A DNA stretch of 52,728 nt from CBFGTJ01 sp965651815 (GCA_965651815.1 CBFGTJ010000002.1:1-52728); one strand, 5' to 3'. Counted from the stretch's first letter, positions 24,798 to 33,502 are shown. Made by a program: numbers and translations. Notes: generated from the letters alone by a model not told the origin.

Positions 24798-25862
24798 GTG
24801 ACCGCCGATCCCCCCAGCGCCCCCGACACCGGCTCCGACCGCGCCCTGGCCCCCATCGACGGCATCGACCGCGTGCTGCTCGCCGCGCCCCGTGGCTTCT
24901 GCGCGGGCGTGGAGATGGCGATCAAGGCGTTGGCCTGGATGGTGCGCGCCTTCGACCCGCCCGTGTACTGCTACCACGAGATCGTGCACAACCAGCGGGT
25001 CGTGCGGCGCTTCGAGGACCTCGGGGTGGTCTTCGTCGACGACGTCGAGCAAGTGCCCCCCGGCCGGCCCCTGATGCTCTCCGCCCACGGGTCCGCGCCC
25101 GAGGTGGTGCAGTCCGCCCGCGAGCGCGGCGGGTTCGTCGTCGACGCCGTGTGCCCGCTCGTGACGAAGGTGCACCACGAGGTGAAGGTGCGCTCCGGCA
25201 AGGGCTACTCGATCGTCTACGTCGGCCACGAGGGCCACGAGGAGGCGATGGGCACCATGGCCGTCGCGCCGGACGCGGTGCACCGCGTCGAGTCGGTCGA
25301 CGACGTGGCGGAGCTCCCCGAGTTCGGCACCCTGTCGCACCGGGACTGGGCGGACGTCGCCGAGGCGACCCGTGAGCGCTTCCCCGACCTGTGGATGCCC
25401 GGTCGCTCCGACCTGTGCTTCGCCACCACCAACCGCCAGTCGGCGCTCATGGCGATCGCGGAGCGCTGCGACGCCGTGGTCGTGATCGGCTCCGCCAACT
25501 CCTCCAACACCGTGGCGCTGGAGAAGCTCGCCCGCGAGGCGGGGTGCGCCCGGGTGTTCCGGATCAACGACCCCGCCGAGCTGCCCGACGACCTCGCCGG
25601 CACCGTCGGGGTCACCGCCGGGGCCTCCGCGCCGGAGGAGCTGGTGCGGGCGGTGCTGGACCGGCTGGCGCCCCGCGAGGGCGTCGAGGAGGTCCGCATC
25701 ACCGAGGAGGACGAGTACTTCCCGCCGCCCCGCAACCTCCGTGACCTGCTCACCGCGGTGGACGTGCTCGGGGCGCTGGGCCTCGGCGGCGACCCGGTCG
25801 AGCGCCCGCCGGCGGAGGACCGCTCGATCCCCGCGAGCTCGGTCCTCGCCGACCTGGCCTAG
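24798..25862 (+). CDS. ispH: 4-hydroxy-3-methylbut-2-enyl diphosphate reductase
   Basis: 354 residues. Last step of the MEP pathway: reduces HMBPP to IPP and DMAPP with a 4Fe-4S cluster. The three cluster cysteines are Cys35 (PRGFCAGV), Cys119 (VCPLVTKVH) and Cys207 (SDLCFATTNRQ); the catalytic Glu lies in GHEGHEEAMGT and substrate residues in GSANSSNTV. The first 23 residues are a poorly conserved extension. The usual TTLSVDD segment here reads GTLSHRDW, a deviation in an otherwise intact protein. Products feed undecaprenyl carriers used by the envelope genes. Confidence 0.95.
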   Translation: MTADPPSAPDTGSDRALAPIDGIDRVLLAAPRGFCAGVEMAIKALAWMVRAFDPPVYCYHEIVHNQRVVRRFEDLGVVFVDDVEQVPPGRPLMLSAHGSAPEVVQSARERGGFVVDAVCPLVTKVHHEVKVRSGKGYSIVYVGHEGHEEAMGTMAVAPDAVHRVESVDDVAELPEFGTLSHRDWADVAEATRERFPDLWMPGRSDLCFATTNRQSALMAIAERCDAVVVIGSANSSNTVALEKLAREAGCARVFRINDPAELPDDLAGTVGVTAGASAPEELVRAVLDRLAPREGVEEVRITEEDEYFPPPRNLRDLLTAVDVLGALGLGGDPVERPPAEDRSIPASSVLADLA

Positions 25863-25942
25863 CAGGCGGCCGCCGGGGCACCGGCGGCGACACGGTCGGC
25901 GGGCTCGTCCGCGGGCGGGCCGGCCTGACATCCTTGGCGCCC

Positions 25943-26332
25943 ATGGACGCCTTCCGCCTGTTCCTGCACGTGCTCGCCGCCTCCATCTGGGTGGGCGGCC
26001 AGTTCGTCCTCCTCGGCCTCCTCCCGACGGTGCGGCGCTTCGGCGAGGACGCGCCGCGACTGGCGGGGATCGCGTTCAACCGCCTCGCCTGGCCGGCGTA
26101 CGGGGTGCTGGTCGTGACCGGCCTGTGGAACCTGTTCGACCTGCCCCTCGACTTCCTCGAGCACCCCTGGATCGAGCTGAAGGTCCTCGCGGTGCTGCTG
26201 TCCGGCGTCGGCGCGGCCCTCCACCAGTTCGCCCGGGGCAACCGCGCGCTGCTCGCCGCGGGCGGTGCCATGTCGTCGCTGTTCGGCATCGCGGCGATGT
26301 ACCTCGGGTTCCTCGTCACCCCGGTGCCCTGA
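25943..26332 (+). CDS. Small four-helix membrane protein (CopD/DUF2269-like)
   Basis: 129 residues with about four membrane spans. HVLAASIWVGGQFVLLGLLP near the N terminus and LAWPAYGVLVVTGLWNL resemble CopD- and DUF2269-type proteins, where the His in the first helix may bind metal or haem. Function is unknown. ATG 25943 is preferred over an in-frame TTG 9 bases upstream. It lies 7 bases before the kinase-like gene and may share its transcript. Confidence 0.75.
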   Translation: MDAFRLFLHVLAASIWVGGQFVLLGLLPTVRRFGEDAPRLAGIAFNRLAWPAYGVLVVTGLWNLFDLPLDFLEHPWIELKVLAVLLSGVGAALHQFARGNRALLAAGGAMSSLFGIAAMYLGFLVTPVP

Positions 26333-26339
26333 TCCGGCC

Positions 26340-26942
26340 GTGACGCCGCGCCCCGCCGAACGCTCGCTGCGGGACCTGATCGACGCCGAGGCGCCGGTCC
26401 CCCCCGGGCGCGCCGCGTCGGTGGCGGTGGCGGTGGCGCGCCACCTCGAGCGGATCGAGGACCACGGCCAGGACGTGGGCGAGATCGACCCGGACGCCGT
26501 CGTGCTCCGCGAGGACGGGTCCGTCGAGCTGCACTGGGGGCCGGCGACCCCCCGACCGGAGGCCGACCCGGACGGCCCGAGGCTGGGCACCGCCGGGGGC
26601 GCCGCGATCGGCCGGCTGCTGTTCGAGCTGCTCGTCGGCCGACCGCCGCTGGGGCGCGAGGACGCCTTCGAACCCGCGGTCCTGGCGGCCTACGCCCCCT
26701 CGACCTGCTCGCTGCTCGCCAGGTCGCTCTCCGATGCGCCCGGTCAGTGGCCCGACGCGGCGGAGTGGCGAGCGGCGCTCGAATCGGAAGCGAAGGGGCT
26801 GGCACCGCCGCTGCCACCCGACGTCGTCGCCTCCGACCGGCGCCGGCGCGCCCTGGTCGGGCTCGGCGTCGCCGTGCTGGCCGTCGCGACCCTCGTGGTG
26901 CTCGCGCTCGCGCCCGGGTGGTGGGCGTCGGTCAGTCCCTGA
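26340..26942 (+). CDS. Kinase-like remnant (C-lobe only) with C-terminal membrane span
   Basis: 200 residues. The layout follows the C-lobe of a Ser/Thr kinase: a helix, then VGEIDPDAVVLREDGSVELH in the place of the catalytic loop, AAIGRLLFELLVGRPPLG like the helix F region, and a closing RSLSDAPGQWPDAAEWRAAL. Residues ~176-195 are a membrane span. The HRD catalytic Asp, DFG motif and whole ATP-binding N-lobe are missing, so no kinase activity is expected; a binding or scaffold role is possible. GTG 26340 lies 7 bases after the previous stop. The 3' end overlaps plsC tail to tail by 11 bases. Confidence 0.6.
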   Translation: MTPRPAERSLRDLIDAEAPVPPGRAASVAVAVARHLERIEDHGQDVGEIDPDAVVLREDGSVELHWGPATPRPEADPDGPRLGTAGGAAIGRLLFELLVGRPPLGREDAFEPAVLAAYAPSTCSLLARSLSDAPGQWPDAAEWRAALESEAKGLAPPLPPDVVASDRRRRALVGLGVAVLAVATLVVLALAPGWWASVSP

Positions 26943-27588
26943 CCTCGTCGTAGAGCTTCTGGACCTCGTTGCGCAGCTGCTCGCTCAGTTCGGCGACCCT
27001 GCCCCTCGGCACCCGGCCGGTCAGCGGCACGTCCGGGTAGATCGGCTCGCCGATCAGCACCCGCACCTTCGCGGCGCGGATCATCTTGGCGCCGATGGGC
27101 ATGGCCCGGTCGGTGCCGCCGAGGCCGACCGGCACGATCGGCACCCGGTTGCGGCAGGCCACCCACGCCGGCCCGTCGAGCACGACCTCGATCGTGTCGC
27201 CCTCCCGACGCTTGCCCTCGGGGAACATCACGACCGGGTCGCCCTGGGCGAGCGACTCCTCGCAGCGGCGCAGCGCGGCGCGGTCGGCCTGGTCGCGGTT
27301 GACCGGGAAGCTCCCCATCTGCTCGACGAACCAGCCGGCGATCCGCACCTTCCAGACCGCGTCCTTGGCCATGAACCGCACGACGCGTGGCACCGCCGCG
27401 CCGACCACCGCGAAGTCGACGTTGGAGCGGTGCACCGGCGCGATCACGTACGGGCCGGTCGCGGGCAGGCGCTCGCGGCCCTCGACCTCCATCCGCCACA
27501 CGATCCGGCACAGCACCTCGAACAGGGCGCGCAGCGCGCGGTACACCGCGCGCTGCCACGGCCGCATCGCCATCGGGGAGGGCTTCAC
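26932..27588 (-). CDS. plsC: 1-acyl-sn-glycerol-3-phosphate acyltransferase
   Basis: 218 residues, PlsC family. The HX4D catalytic motif is His53-RSNV-Asp58 and the phosphate-binding block is FPEGKR (122-127); VPIVPVGLGG is the fourth block. It acylates lysophosphatidic acid to phosphatidic acid at the inner membrane face; other acceptors are possible in this family. GTG 27588 overlaps the cmk stop by 4 bases. Actinobacteria and clostridia often pair cmk with plsC. Confidence 0.88.
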   Translation of the reverse strand: MKPSPMAMRPWQRAVYRALRALFEVLCRIVWRMEVEGRERLPATGPYVIAPVHRSNVDFAVVGAAVPRVVRFMAKDAVWKVRIAGWFVEQMGSFPVNRDQADRAALRRCEESLAQGDPVVMFPEGKRREGDTIEVVLDGPAWVACRNRVPIVPVGLGGTDRAMPIGAKMIRAAKVRVLIGEPIYPDVPLTGRVPRGRVAELSEQLRNEVQKLYDEVRD

Positions 27589-28232
27589 GATCGCTCCTCG
27601 ACCAGGGAGACCAACAGGTTCAGCACGTCGTCGATGGACAACCCGGTGGTGTCCACCGTGACCGCACCGTCAGGTGTGACCAGCGGGTTGTGCTCACGGT
27701 TACGGTCCATCGCGTCGCGGCGCTCGATCTCGGCGGCGATCCGGGCGGCGTCGACGTCGCCCATCTCGGCGGCCCTGCGCTGCGCCCGGACCTCCGGATC
27801 CGCGGTCAGGTAGACCTTCAGCACGGCGTCGGGGAACACGACCGAGCCGATGTCACGGCCCTCGATGACGCCGCCGCCGTGCTCGCGGGCCCACGCCCGC
27901 TGCCGCTCGCGCAGCTCGTCGCGCACCCCGGGGTTCGCCGCCACGTGGCTGACGGCACGGGAGACCTCAGGGCCACGGATCTCGACGGTCGCGTCGACGC
28001 CGTCGACGACGACCCCCTCCTCCCCCACCCGCAGCTCCAGCGAGCGCGCCAGCTGGGCGACCGGCTCGGGGTCCATCGGGTCGATGCCCCGCCGGATCGC
28101 GGCGAAGGCGACCGCCCGGTACATGGCGCCCGTGTCGAGGTAGGTCAGCCCGAGGCGCTCGGCGAGGAGCCGTCCCACGGTTGACTTGCCCGAGCCCGCC
28201 GGCCCGTCGATCGCGATCACCCGCACGTCCAC
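27585..28232 (-). CDS. cmk: Cytidylate kinase
   Basis: 215 residues. The P-loop DGPAGSGKST is at residues 9-18; YLDTGAMYRAVA, EGRDIGSVVFPDA and RDAMDRNREHNPL are the CMP-binding and lid signatures. Phosphorylates CMP and dCMP. GTG 28232 has AGGAAGG just upstream. It starts 71 bases after the aroA stop, in the gene order aroH-tyrA-aroA-cmk-plsC. Confidence 0.96.
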   Translation of the reverse strand: MDVRVIAIDGPAGSGKSTVGRLLAERLGLTYLDTGAMYRAVAFAAIRRGIDPMDPEPVAQLARSLELRVGEEGVVVDGVDATVEIRGPEVSRAVSHVAANPGVRDELRERQRAWAREHGGGVIEGRDIGSVVFPDAVLKVYLTADPEVRAQRRAAEMGDVDAARIAAEIERRDAMDRNREHNPLVTPDGAVTVDTTGLSIDDVLNLLVSLVEERS

Positions 28233-28302
28233 TGCCTTCCTGTCGTTCCCGGACCATCCGGCGGCAGGCCACGATACGGCTGTGGGCGACCCGGCGCGAC
28301 GA

Positions 28303-29619
28303 TCACCCGCCCACGTCCGTGCCGGTCGCGGCGCCCAGCACGTCCCAGAAGTCCGGGAAGGTCTTCGCGACGCAGCCCGGGTCCTCGATCACGACGCCGG
28401 GGGCACGGAGTCCGAGCACCGCGAAGCTCATCGCCATGCGGTGGTCGTCGTAGGTGCGGACGCGGCCGCCGTGGGGCACCCCCGGCCGCACGACGAACCC
28501 GTCGGGCAGCTCCTCCGCGTCCACGCCGAGGGCCTGCAGCTCGCGCACGACCGCGCCGATCCGGTCGGTCTCCTTGCCGCGGATGAACCCGATGCCCGAC
28601 ACGGTCGTCGGGGAGTCGGCGAACGGGGCGATCGCCGCGAGGGTCTGGGCGGTGTCGGACAGGTCCGCCATGTCGACCTCGACGCCACGGAGCCGGCCGC
28701 TGCCCCGCACCTCGGTCGCGTGCTCGCCCCGCACGACCTCGGCGCCCATCCGCTCGAGCACGTCGACGAAGCGCAGGTCGCCCTGGAGCGAGCGCGTGCC
28801 CAGCCCCTCGACCCGGACCCTGCCGCCCAGGAGGGCCGCGGCGGCGAAGAAGTACGACGCGGCCGATGCGTCCGGCTCCACGGCGTAGCGCTCCGGTGCC
28901 ACGTAGCCGGTCGGCTCCACCCGGATGCGTCGGTGGCCCGGCCCGGTGGTGACCGACGCGCCGAACTCCTCCATGACCGCCACGGTCATCGCGACGTACG
29001 GCTCGGACACCAGCTCGGTGGCGACCTCGACCTCGAGGCCCTCGCGCATGCAGGGCGCAGCGAGGAGCAGCCCGGACAGGAACTGGCTGCTCACGTCGCC
29101 GCGGACCTGCACCGAGCCGCCGGCGAGCCCGGCACCCTCGATCTGCACCGGCAGGTGCCCGGCTTCCCCGAGCGGGACGATCGTCTTTCCCATCCGCTCG
29201 AGCACGTCGAACAGGTCGCGCATCGGCCGGGCGCGCAGCGACGGGTGGCCGTCGACGACGACCGTGAGGTCGCCGAGCGCGGCGATCGGCATCACGAACC
29301 GGGAGGTGGTGCCCGACATCCGGGCGTCGAGCAGCGCCCCGTCGATCGAGGGGGCGCCGGCGAGGCCGGTCACCTCGATCCGCCGGCCGGCCCGGTCGGG
29401 TCGCAGCCCGACGCCCAGGTCGTGCAGGCAGTGCAGCATCGCCTCGGTGTCGTCCGCGAAGAGGGCGCCCTCCAGGACCGTGGTGCCCTCCGCGAGGGCC
29501 GCGCAGGCGAGCGCACGGTTGGTGATGCTCTTGGAGCCGGGCAGCCGCACCTCCGCGTCGAGCGGCCCCTCCACGTGCGGCACGAGGAGCTCGTCGGGTG
29601 GCGGCGCAGGGGTGCCCAT
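28303..29619 (-). CDS. aroA: 3-phosphoshikimate 1-carboxyvinyltransferase (EPSP synthase)
   Basis: 438 residues. Catalyses the sixth shikimate step (shikimate-3-phosphate plus PEP). Signatures: LPGSKSITNRALACAAL near the N terminus, GTTSRF, and RTYDDHRMAMSFAVLG near the C terminus. The start is uncertain: ATG 29619 is chosen, but TTG 29628 would overlap the tyrA stop by 4 bases in the style of this region. Downstream of tyrA and aroH in one aromatic amino-acid operon. Confidence 0.95.
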   Translation of the reverse strand: MGTPAPPPDELLVPHVEGPLDAEVRLPGSKSITNRALACAALAEGTTVLEGALFADDTEAMLHCLHDLGVGLRPDRAGRRIEVTGLAGAPSIDGALLDARMSGTTSRFVMPIAALGDLTVVVDGHPSLRARPMRDLFDVLERMGKTIVPLGEAGHLPVQIEGAGLAGGSVQVRGDVSSQFLSGLLLAAPCMREGLEVEVATELVSEPYVAMTVAVMEEFGASVTTGPGHRRIRVEPTGYVAPERYAVEPDASAASYFFAAAALLGGRVRVEGLGTRSLQGDLRFVDVLERMGAEVVRGEHATEVRGSGRLRGVEVDMADLSDTAQTLAAIAPFADSPTTVSGIGFIRGKETDRIGAVVRELQALGVDAEELPDGFVVRPGVPHGGRVRTYDDHRMAMSFAVLGLRAPGVVIEDPGCVAKTFPDFWDVLGAATGTDVGG

Positions 29620-29624
29620 CGTGG

Positions 29625-30692
29625 TCAACCCAGCTCGTGCACCGAGGCGGCGCGCCCGCCGTCGCGCAGCTCGCGGGCGAGCTCCTCGGCACGGTCGGCG
29701 TCGACGACGAGGATGAGCCGGCCGCCCCGCTCCTCGGGGCTGTGGGCCACCTCGACGTCGTAGACGTTGATCGACAGCTCGGTCGCGAGGGCGGTCACGG
29801 CGGCGAGCTCGCCGGGGCGGTCGGGGATGGCGACGCGGACCTCGACGAGCTCCTCGGCCGGCGGTGCGCCCATCGGCAGCGAGATCCGCGCGGCCTGGGC
29901 GCTGCGGAGCCGCTCGCGCAGCGCGGCCCGGTCACCTCGGCGGACGATGTCGCGCATCTCCGCGAGCGACCCGGCGAACGCGTCCAGCACCTCGAGGATC
30001 GCGTCGCGGTTGTCCTCGCAGATGTCGAGCCACATCCCGGGGTCGCCGGCCGCGATGCGGGTCATGTCGCGGAAGCCGCCCGCGGCGAGGCGCAGGAGCG
30101 CGGCGTCCGCCTCGGCCCGTGACGCGGCGAGCTGCATCAGCGTGGCGGCGGCGAGGTGGGGGACGTGCGACACGGTCGCGACGAGCTCGTCGTGCCGGTC
30201 GGGGCGGAGCGTGACGACGTCCGCGCCGAACGACCGCACGACGGAGTGGACCAGGGCGTGCGCGTCGGCGTCGGTCACCGACGTGGGCGTCAGCACCCAG
30301 GTCGCGCCCTCGAACAGGTCCGCGCGGGCGCCGTCCACCCCGAGCTCCTCGGAACCCGCCATCGGGTGGCCGCCGACGAAGCGCGGGTGGTCGATCGCCG
30401 CGACGATCGGTGCCTTCACGCTGCCGACGTCGGTCACGACGCCGCCACCCGCGAGCGCCTCCTGCGCCGCCTCGACGACGGAGCCGACGGGGACCGCGAC
30501 GAAGGTCAACGTCGCGTCCGGATCCTGTCCGATCCGGTCGATCACGCCCAGCTCGAGGGCGCGCGCGGCCCGGGCCTCATCACGGTCGACGCCCGACACG
30601 TGCCAGCCGCGGGCCCGCAGCGCGAGCCCGAGCGACCCGCCGATCAGCCCGGTGCCGACGACCACCGCCCGCCTGGGCGCGCCGGCGCTCAT
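29625..30692 (-). CDS. tyrA: Prephenate dehydrogenase with C-terminal ACT domain
   Basis: 355 residues. The Rossmann motif VVGTGLIGGSLGLALR is near residue 10, GGHPMAGSEELGV and SHVPHLAAATLMQL are prephenate dehydrogenase hallmarks. About 280-355 is an ACT domain (VRVAIPDRPGELAAVTALA), suggesting feedback control by an amino acid such as tyrosine. Converts prephenate to 4-hydroxyphenylpyruvate. ATG 30692 overlaps the chorismate mutase stop by 4 bases, so chorismate flows through two coupled neighbours. Confidence 0.94.
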   Translation of the reverse strand: MSAGAPRRAVVVGTGLIGGSLGLALRARGWHVSGVDRDEARAARALELGVIDRIGQDPDATLTFVAVPVGSVVEAAQEALAGGGVVTDVGSVKAPIVAAIDHPRFVGGHPMAGSEELGVDGARADLFEGATWVLTPTSVTDADAHALVHSVVRSFGADVVTLRPDRHDELVATVSHVPHLAAATLMQLAASRAEADAALLRLAAGGFRDMTRIAAGDPGMWLDICEDNRDAILEVLDAFAGSLAEMRDIVRRGDRAALRERLRSAQAARISLPMGAPPAEELVEVRVAIPDRPGELAAVTALATELSINVYDVEVAHSPEERGGRLILVVDADRAEELARELRDGGRAASVHELG

Positions 30693-31057
30693 CCGGGCAG
30701 GTCGTCGCGCAGGCTGCGCGCGTCCTCGAGGTACACGTGTCGCAGCTCCTCCCGGCGCCGGGTGGTGGTGATGTGCATGAGGACGCGCACGCACAGCGGC
30801 ATCCCGCCGGTGATGTCGAGCTCGCGTGCGCAGATCAGCGGGACGTCACCGAGGCCCATGCGGCGGGCGGCGACGGCGGGGAACACCGAGTGCACGTCGT
30901 CGGTGGCGGTGAACAGGATCGAGATGATGTCGTCGTGCTCGATCCCGTTGCGGTCCAGCATCTCCCGGAGCAGCCGCTCGACCCGGTCCAGCAGGTGGGC
31001 TTCCTCGTCGCGCTCGAGGGTGATGGCGCCGCGGAGGGCCAGGACCGAGGTGGACAT
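30689..31057 (-). CDS. aroH: AroH-type monofunctional chorismate mutase
   Basis: 122 residues, the pseudo-alpha/beta-barrel AroH class (Bacillus type), not the helical AroQ class. LALRGAITLERDE, FTATDDVHSVFPAVAARRMG, VPLICARELDI and CVRVLMHI are characteristic, including the Arg and Cys of the inter-subunit active site. Converts chorismate to prephenate for tyrA just downstream. ATG 31057 has TAACCT 7 bases upstream; the TAA of that hexamer is also the rluB stop codon. Confidence 0.94.
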   Translation of the reverse strand: MSTSVLALRGAITLERDEEAHLLDRVERLLREMLDRNGIEHDDIISILFTATDDVHSVFPAVAARRMGLGDVPLICARELDITGGMPLCVRVLMHITTTRRREELRHVYLEDARSLRDDLPG

Positions 31058-31064
31058 CGGGACG

Positions 31065-31070
31065 AGGTTA
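31065..31070 (-). promoter_or_regulatory. -10 hexamer TAACCT for aroH-tyrA-aroA
   Basis: Minus-strand TAACCT, 7 bases before the ATG at 31057. Its first three bases are the stop codon of rluB. Confidence 0.45.
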
Positions 31071-31841
31071 GCGGTCGGCCCGAGCGGCTCCGGCACCGCG
31101 ACCGCCACGCCGCGGCGGCGTCGCCGGGACCGCGCGCTCGAGCTCACGGACCTCCTCGGTGGTGAGCTCCCGCCACTCCCCCGGGCGGAGCCGGGTGTCC
31201 CGCAGCGGGCCGATCCTGGTCCGCACCAGCCGCCGGACCGGGTGCCCGACCGCGGCGCACATGCGGCGCACCTGGCGGTTGCGCCCCTCGTGGATGACGA
31301 TCCGCAGCATCCCCGGCGCGAGCAGCGACGCCTTCGCGGGCGCCGTGATGCCGTCCTCCAGCTCCACGCCCTCGCGCAGCCGCCGCAGCGCCCCTCGCCC
31401 AGGGTTGCCCTCGACCTCCGCCACGTACTCCTTCTCGACGCCGAAGCTCGGGTGGGTGAGCCGGTGCGTGAGGGTCCCGTCGTTGGTGAGCAGCAGGAGG
31501 CCCTCGGTGTCGCGGTCGAGGCGGCCGACCGGGTGCACCCGGTGCTCGGACGGCACGAGCTCGACCACGGTCGGCCGTCCCTGAGGGTCGTCCGCGGTGG
31601 TGACCACACCGGCGGGCTTGTTGAGCAGGTAGTGGACGAGGTCGGGACGCACCCCGATGGGCACGCCGTCGACGGCGACCTCGTCGCGGTCCACGTCGAC
31701 CCTCGCCCCCAACCGGGCGGTGCGGCCGTTGATCGTCACCCGTCCGTCGGCGATGAGCTCCTCGCAGGCCCGGCGGCTGCCGATCCCCGCGCGCGCCAGC
31801 ACCTTCTGGAGGCGCTCGCCCCCAGGGGCGGGCTCGCTCAC
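31068..31841 (-). CDS. rluB: 23S rRNA pseudouridine synthase, RluB/RsuA family
   Basis: 257 residues. An S4 RNA-binding domain (about 8-70: RLQKVLARAGIGSRRACEEL) is followed by the synthase domain with catalytic Asp109 in GRLDRDTEGLLL and HEGRNRQVRRM. The C-terminal tail is Arg/Gly/Ala-rich. Targets 23S rRNA by homology (U2605 in E. coli). GTG 31841 overlaps the scpB stop by 4 bases; the order scpA-scpB-rluB is conserved in many Gram-positives. Confidence 0.94.
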   Translation of the reverse strand: MSEPAPGGERLQKVLARAGIGSRRACEELIADGRVTINGRTARLGARVDVDRDEVAVDGVPIGVRPDLVHYLLNKPAGVVTTADDPQGRPTVVELVPSEHRVHPVGRLDRDTEGLLLLTNDGTLTHRLTHPSFGVEKEYVAEVEGNPGRGALRRLREGVELEDGITAPAKASLLAPGMLRIVIHEGRNRQVRRMCAAVGHPVRRLVRTRIGPLRDTRLRPGEWRELTTEEVRELERAVPATPPRRGGRGAGAARADR

Positions 31842-32569
31842 GGGTCGCGGTCGTCGTCGGGGTCCCAGGGGCGCTCGTCGCCGCTGGACAGGTCGACGAC
31901 CACCTCGTCGTCGCCGCCGGCGCGCACCTCGCCCCCCTCCCCGCCACCAGCAGGGCCACCACCGCGGCCACCGCCCGCGTCGCCGGCGTCCCCGCCGTCG
32001 CCGTCACCGTCGTCGATGCGGAGGCCGTGCTCGAGGAGCTCGACGACCTCGGCCTCGGGGATGAAGTCGCCCAGCGAGGGGAGCTCGTCCAGCGAGTTCA
32101 GGCCCAGGCGCTCGAGGAACAGCTGGGTCGTGCCGAACAGCGCCGCCTGGCCCGGGCCGACGTCCCGGCCCACCTCGTCGATGTACCCGCGCTGCTGGAG
32201 GGTGCGCATCACCCCGTCGACGTTCACGCCGCGGATCGCGGCGACCTGCGCGCGGGAGATCGGCTGCTTGTACGCCACGATCGCCAGGGTCTCGAGCGCG
32301 GCCGCCGACAACCTCGCGGTCTGGCCGCTCAGCACGTAGCGCTCCACGTAGGGCGAGAGGTCCTCGTGGCTCTGGTAGCGCCACCCGCCGGCGACCTTCA
32401 CCAGCTGGAAGCCACGGTTCTCCGCCTCGTAGGCGGCGGCCAGCTCGCCGAGGATCTCCTCGACGGCGGCCGGGGACAGCTCCACCAGCTGGGCGAGCAG
32501 CTTGGGGTCGGCGGGTTCGTCGGCCACCATCACGATGGCCTCGAGCGCTCGACGTGCCTCGTCGTGCAT
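31838..32569 (-). CDS. scpB: Segregation and condensation protein B
   Basis: 243 residues. Two winged-helix domains (about 1-165) with LEAIVMVADEP, LETLAIVAYKQPISRAQVAA and IRGVNVDGVMRTLQQRGYI are typical ScpB. From about residue 180 on the protein is an unusual Gly/Asp-rich acidic tail. ScpB is the kite subunit of the bacterial SMC condensin. ATG 32569 has AGGAG upstream; scpA ends 37 bases before. Confidence 0.94.
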   Translation of the reverse strand: MHDEARRALEAIVMVADEPADPKLLAQLVELSPAAVEEILGELAAAYEAENRGFQLVKVAGGWRYQSHEDLSPYVERYVLSGQTARLSAAALETLAIVAYKQPISRAQVAAIRGVNVDGVMRTLQQRGYIDEVGRDVGPGQAALFGTTQLFLERLGLNSLDELPSLGDFIPEAEVVELLEHGLRIDDGDGDGGDAGDAGGGRGGGPAGGGEGGEVRAGGDDEVVVDLSSGDERPWDPDDDRDP

Positions 32570-32606
32570 CCTCGGGGTGCTCCTGTGCTCGGTGGCGCCC
32601 GGCGGG

Positions 32607-33395
32607 TCAGCCGTCGTACGCGTCCACGTGTGCCAGGGCCTCGGCCCCGACCGTCTCGCCACCTTGCCACACGATGCGGATGTCGCCGAAGGTCTCCGGC
32701 TGCTGCAGGTCCACGAGCCCCTGCTTGAACAGCTCGAGGATGGCGAGGAAGTGCACGACGACCTCGAGCCGCTCCGCCAGCGACGAGGTCAGCTCGCGGA
32801 ACGACACCTGCCCGAGACGCGGCAGCTCGTGGCACAGGTCGGCCACCGCGTCGACGACGCTCGCCCGGATCGGGGCGACGTGGAACAGGTCGATGCGGGG
32901 CTGGGGCTTGGGGGCCGTGGCGGTGAGGAACGCCTGGCGGAGCCGCTCCGGGGTGACGCCCTCGAGCAGGTCGGGTGCGAGGTCGTAGTAGCGCTCGTCG
33001 GGCCCGACGGTGCGGGGCACCGAACGGGCAGCCGCGCCGTGGAGCGATTCGAGCACGAGCGCCGCGTCCTTGAAGGTCTTGCACTCGAGCAGCCGGGCGA
33101 GGAGCAGGTCGCGCTCCTCCCACAGCGACAGGTCGTCGTCCAGGTCGACGTCGTCGTCGCCGGGCAGCAGGCGCTTCGCCTTCAGCTCGACGAGGGTCGC
33201 GGCGATCAGCAGGAACTCGGTCGCGACCTCGAGGTCGAGGTGCTCCATCCGGGCGAGCTCCTCGAGGTACGCGTCGACGATCGTCGCGAGCGAGATCTCG
33301 TACAGGTCGACCTGCTCTCGGAGGATGAGGTGCAGCAGCAGGTCGAACGGGCCCTCGAACACGGGGGTCTGCACTGCGTAGGCCACGGGGGGCAT
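32607..33395 (-). CDS. scpA: Segregation and condensation protein A
   Basis: 262 residues, the kleisin subunit of SMC-ScpAB. FEGPFDLLLHLILREQVDLY near the N terminus and TEFLLIAATLVELKAKRLLP are family hallmarks; the C-terminal winged helix contains FLAILELFKQGLVDLQQ. Two starts compete: ATG 33395 (GGAG 8 bases upstream) and GTG 33386, three codons later, which has TAGGAT 7 bases upstream in the leaderless pattern common here. Divergent from trpS. Confidence 0.95.
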   Translation of the reverse strand: MPPVAYAVQTPVFEGPFDLLLHLILREQVDLYEISLATIVDAYLEELARMEHLDLEVATEFLLIAATLVELKAKRLLPGDDDVDLDDDLSLWEERDLLLARLLECKTFKDAALVLESLHGAAARSVPRTVGPDERYYDLAPDLLEGVTPERLRQAFLTATAPKPQPRIDLFHVAPIRASVVDAVADLCHELPRLGQVSFRELTSSLAERLEVVVHFLAILELFKQGLVDLQQPETFGDIRIVWQGGETVGAEALAHVDAYDG

Positions 33396-33399
33396 CCTA
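33394..33399 (-). promoter_or_regulatory. -10 hexamer TAGGAT for scpA (supports GTG 33386)
   Basis: Minus-strand TAGGAT, 7 bases before the GTG at 33386. It overlaps the alternative ATG at 33395, so the two start models exclude each other. Confidence 0.4.
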
Positions 33400-33488
33400 G
33401 CGGCTCCGCCGGGCGGATCACATCGATGTAGTTCGGGGTGCGGGGCCCGGCCTGCGGATCCGGTTCCGGGGTGCGCGTCCCCCACCGT

Positions 33489-33494
33489 TACGAT
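33489..33494 (+). promoter_or_regulatory. -10 hexamer TACGAT for trpS
   Basis: TACGAT 8 bases before the ATG at 33503, within TACGATCGGCG, the same 11-mer as before the GT2-GtrA gene at 12514. Confidence 0.45.
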
Positions 33495-33502
33495 CGGCGA
33501 CC

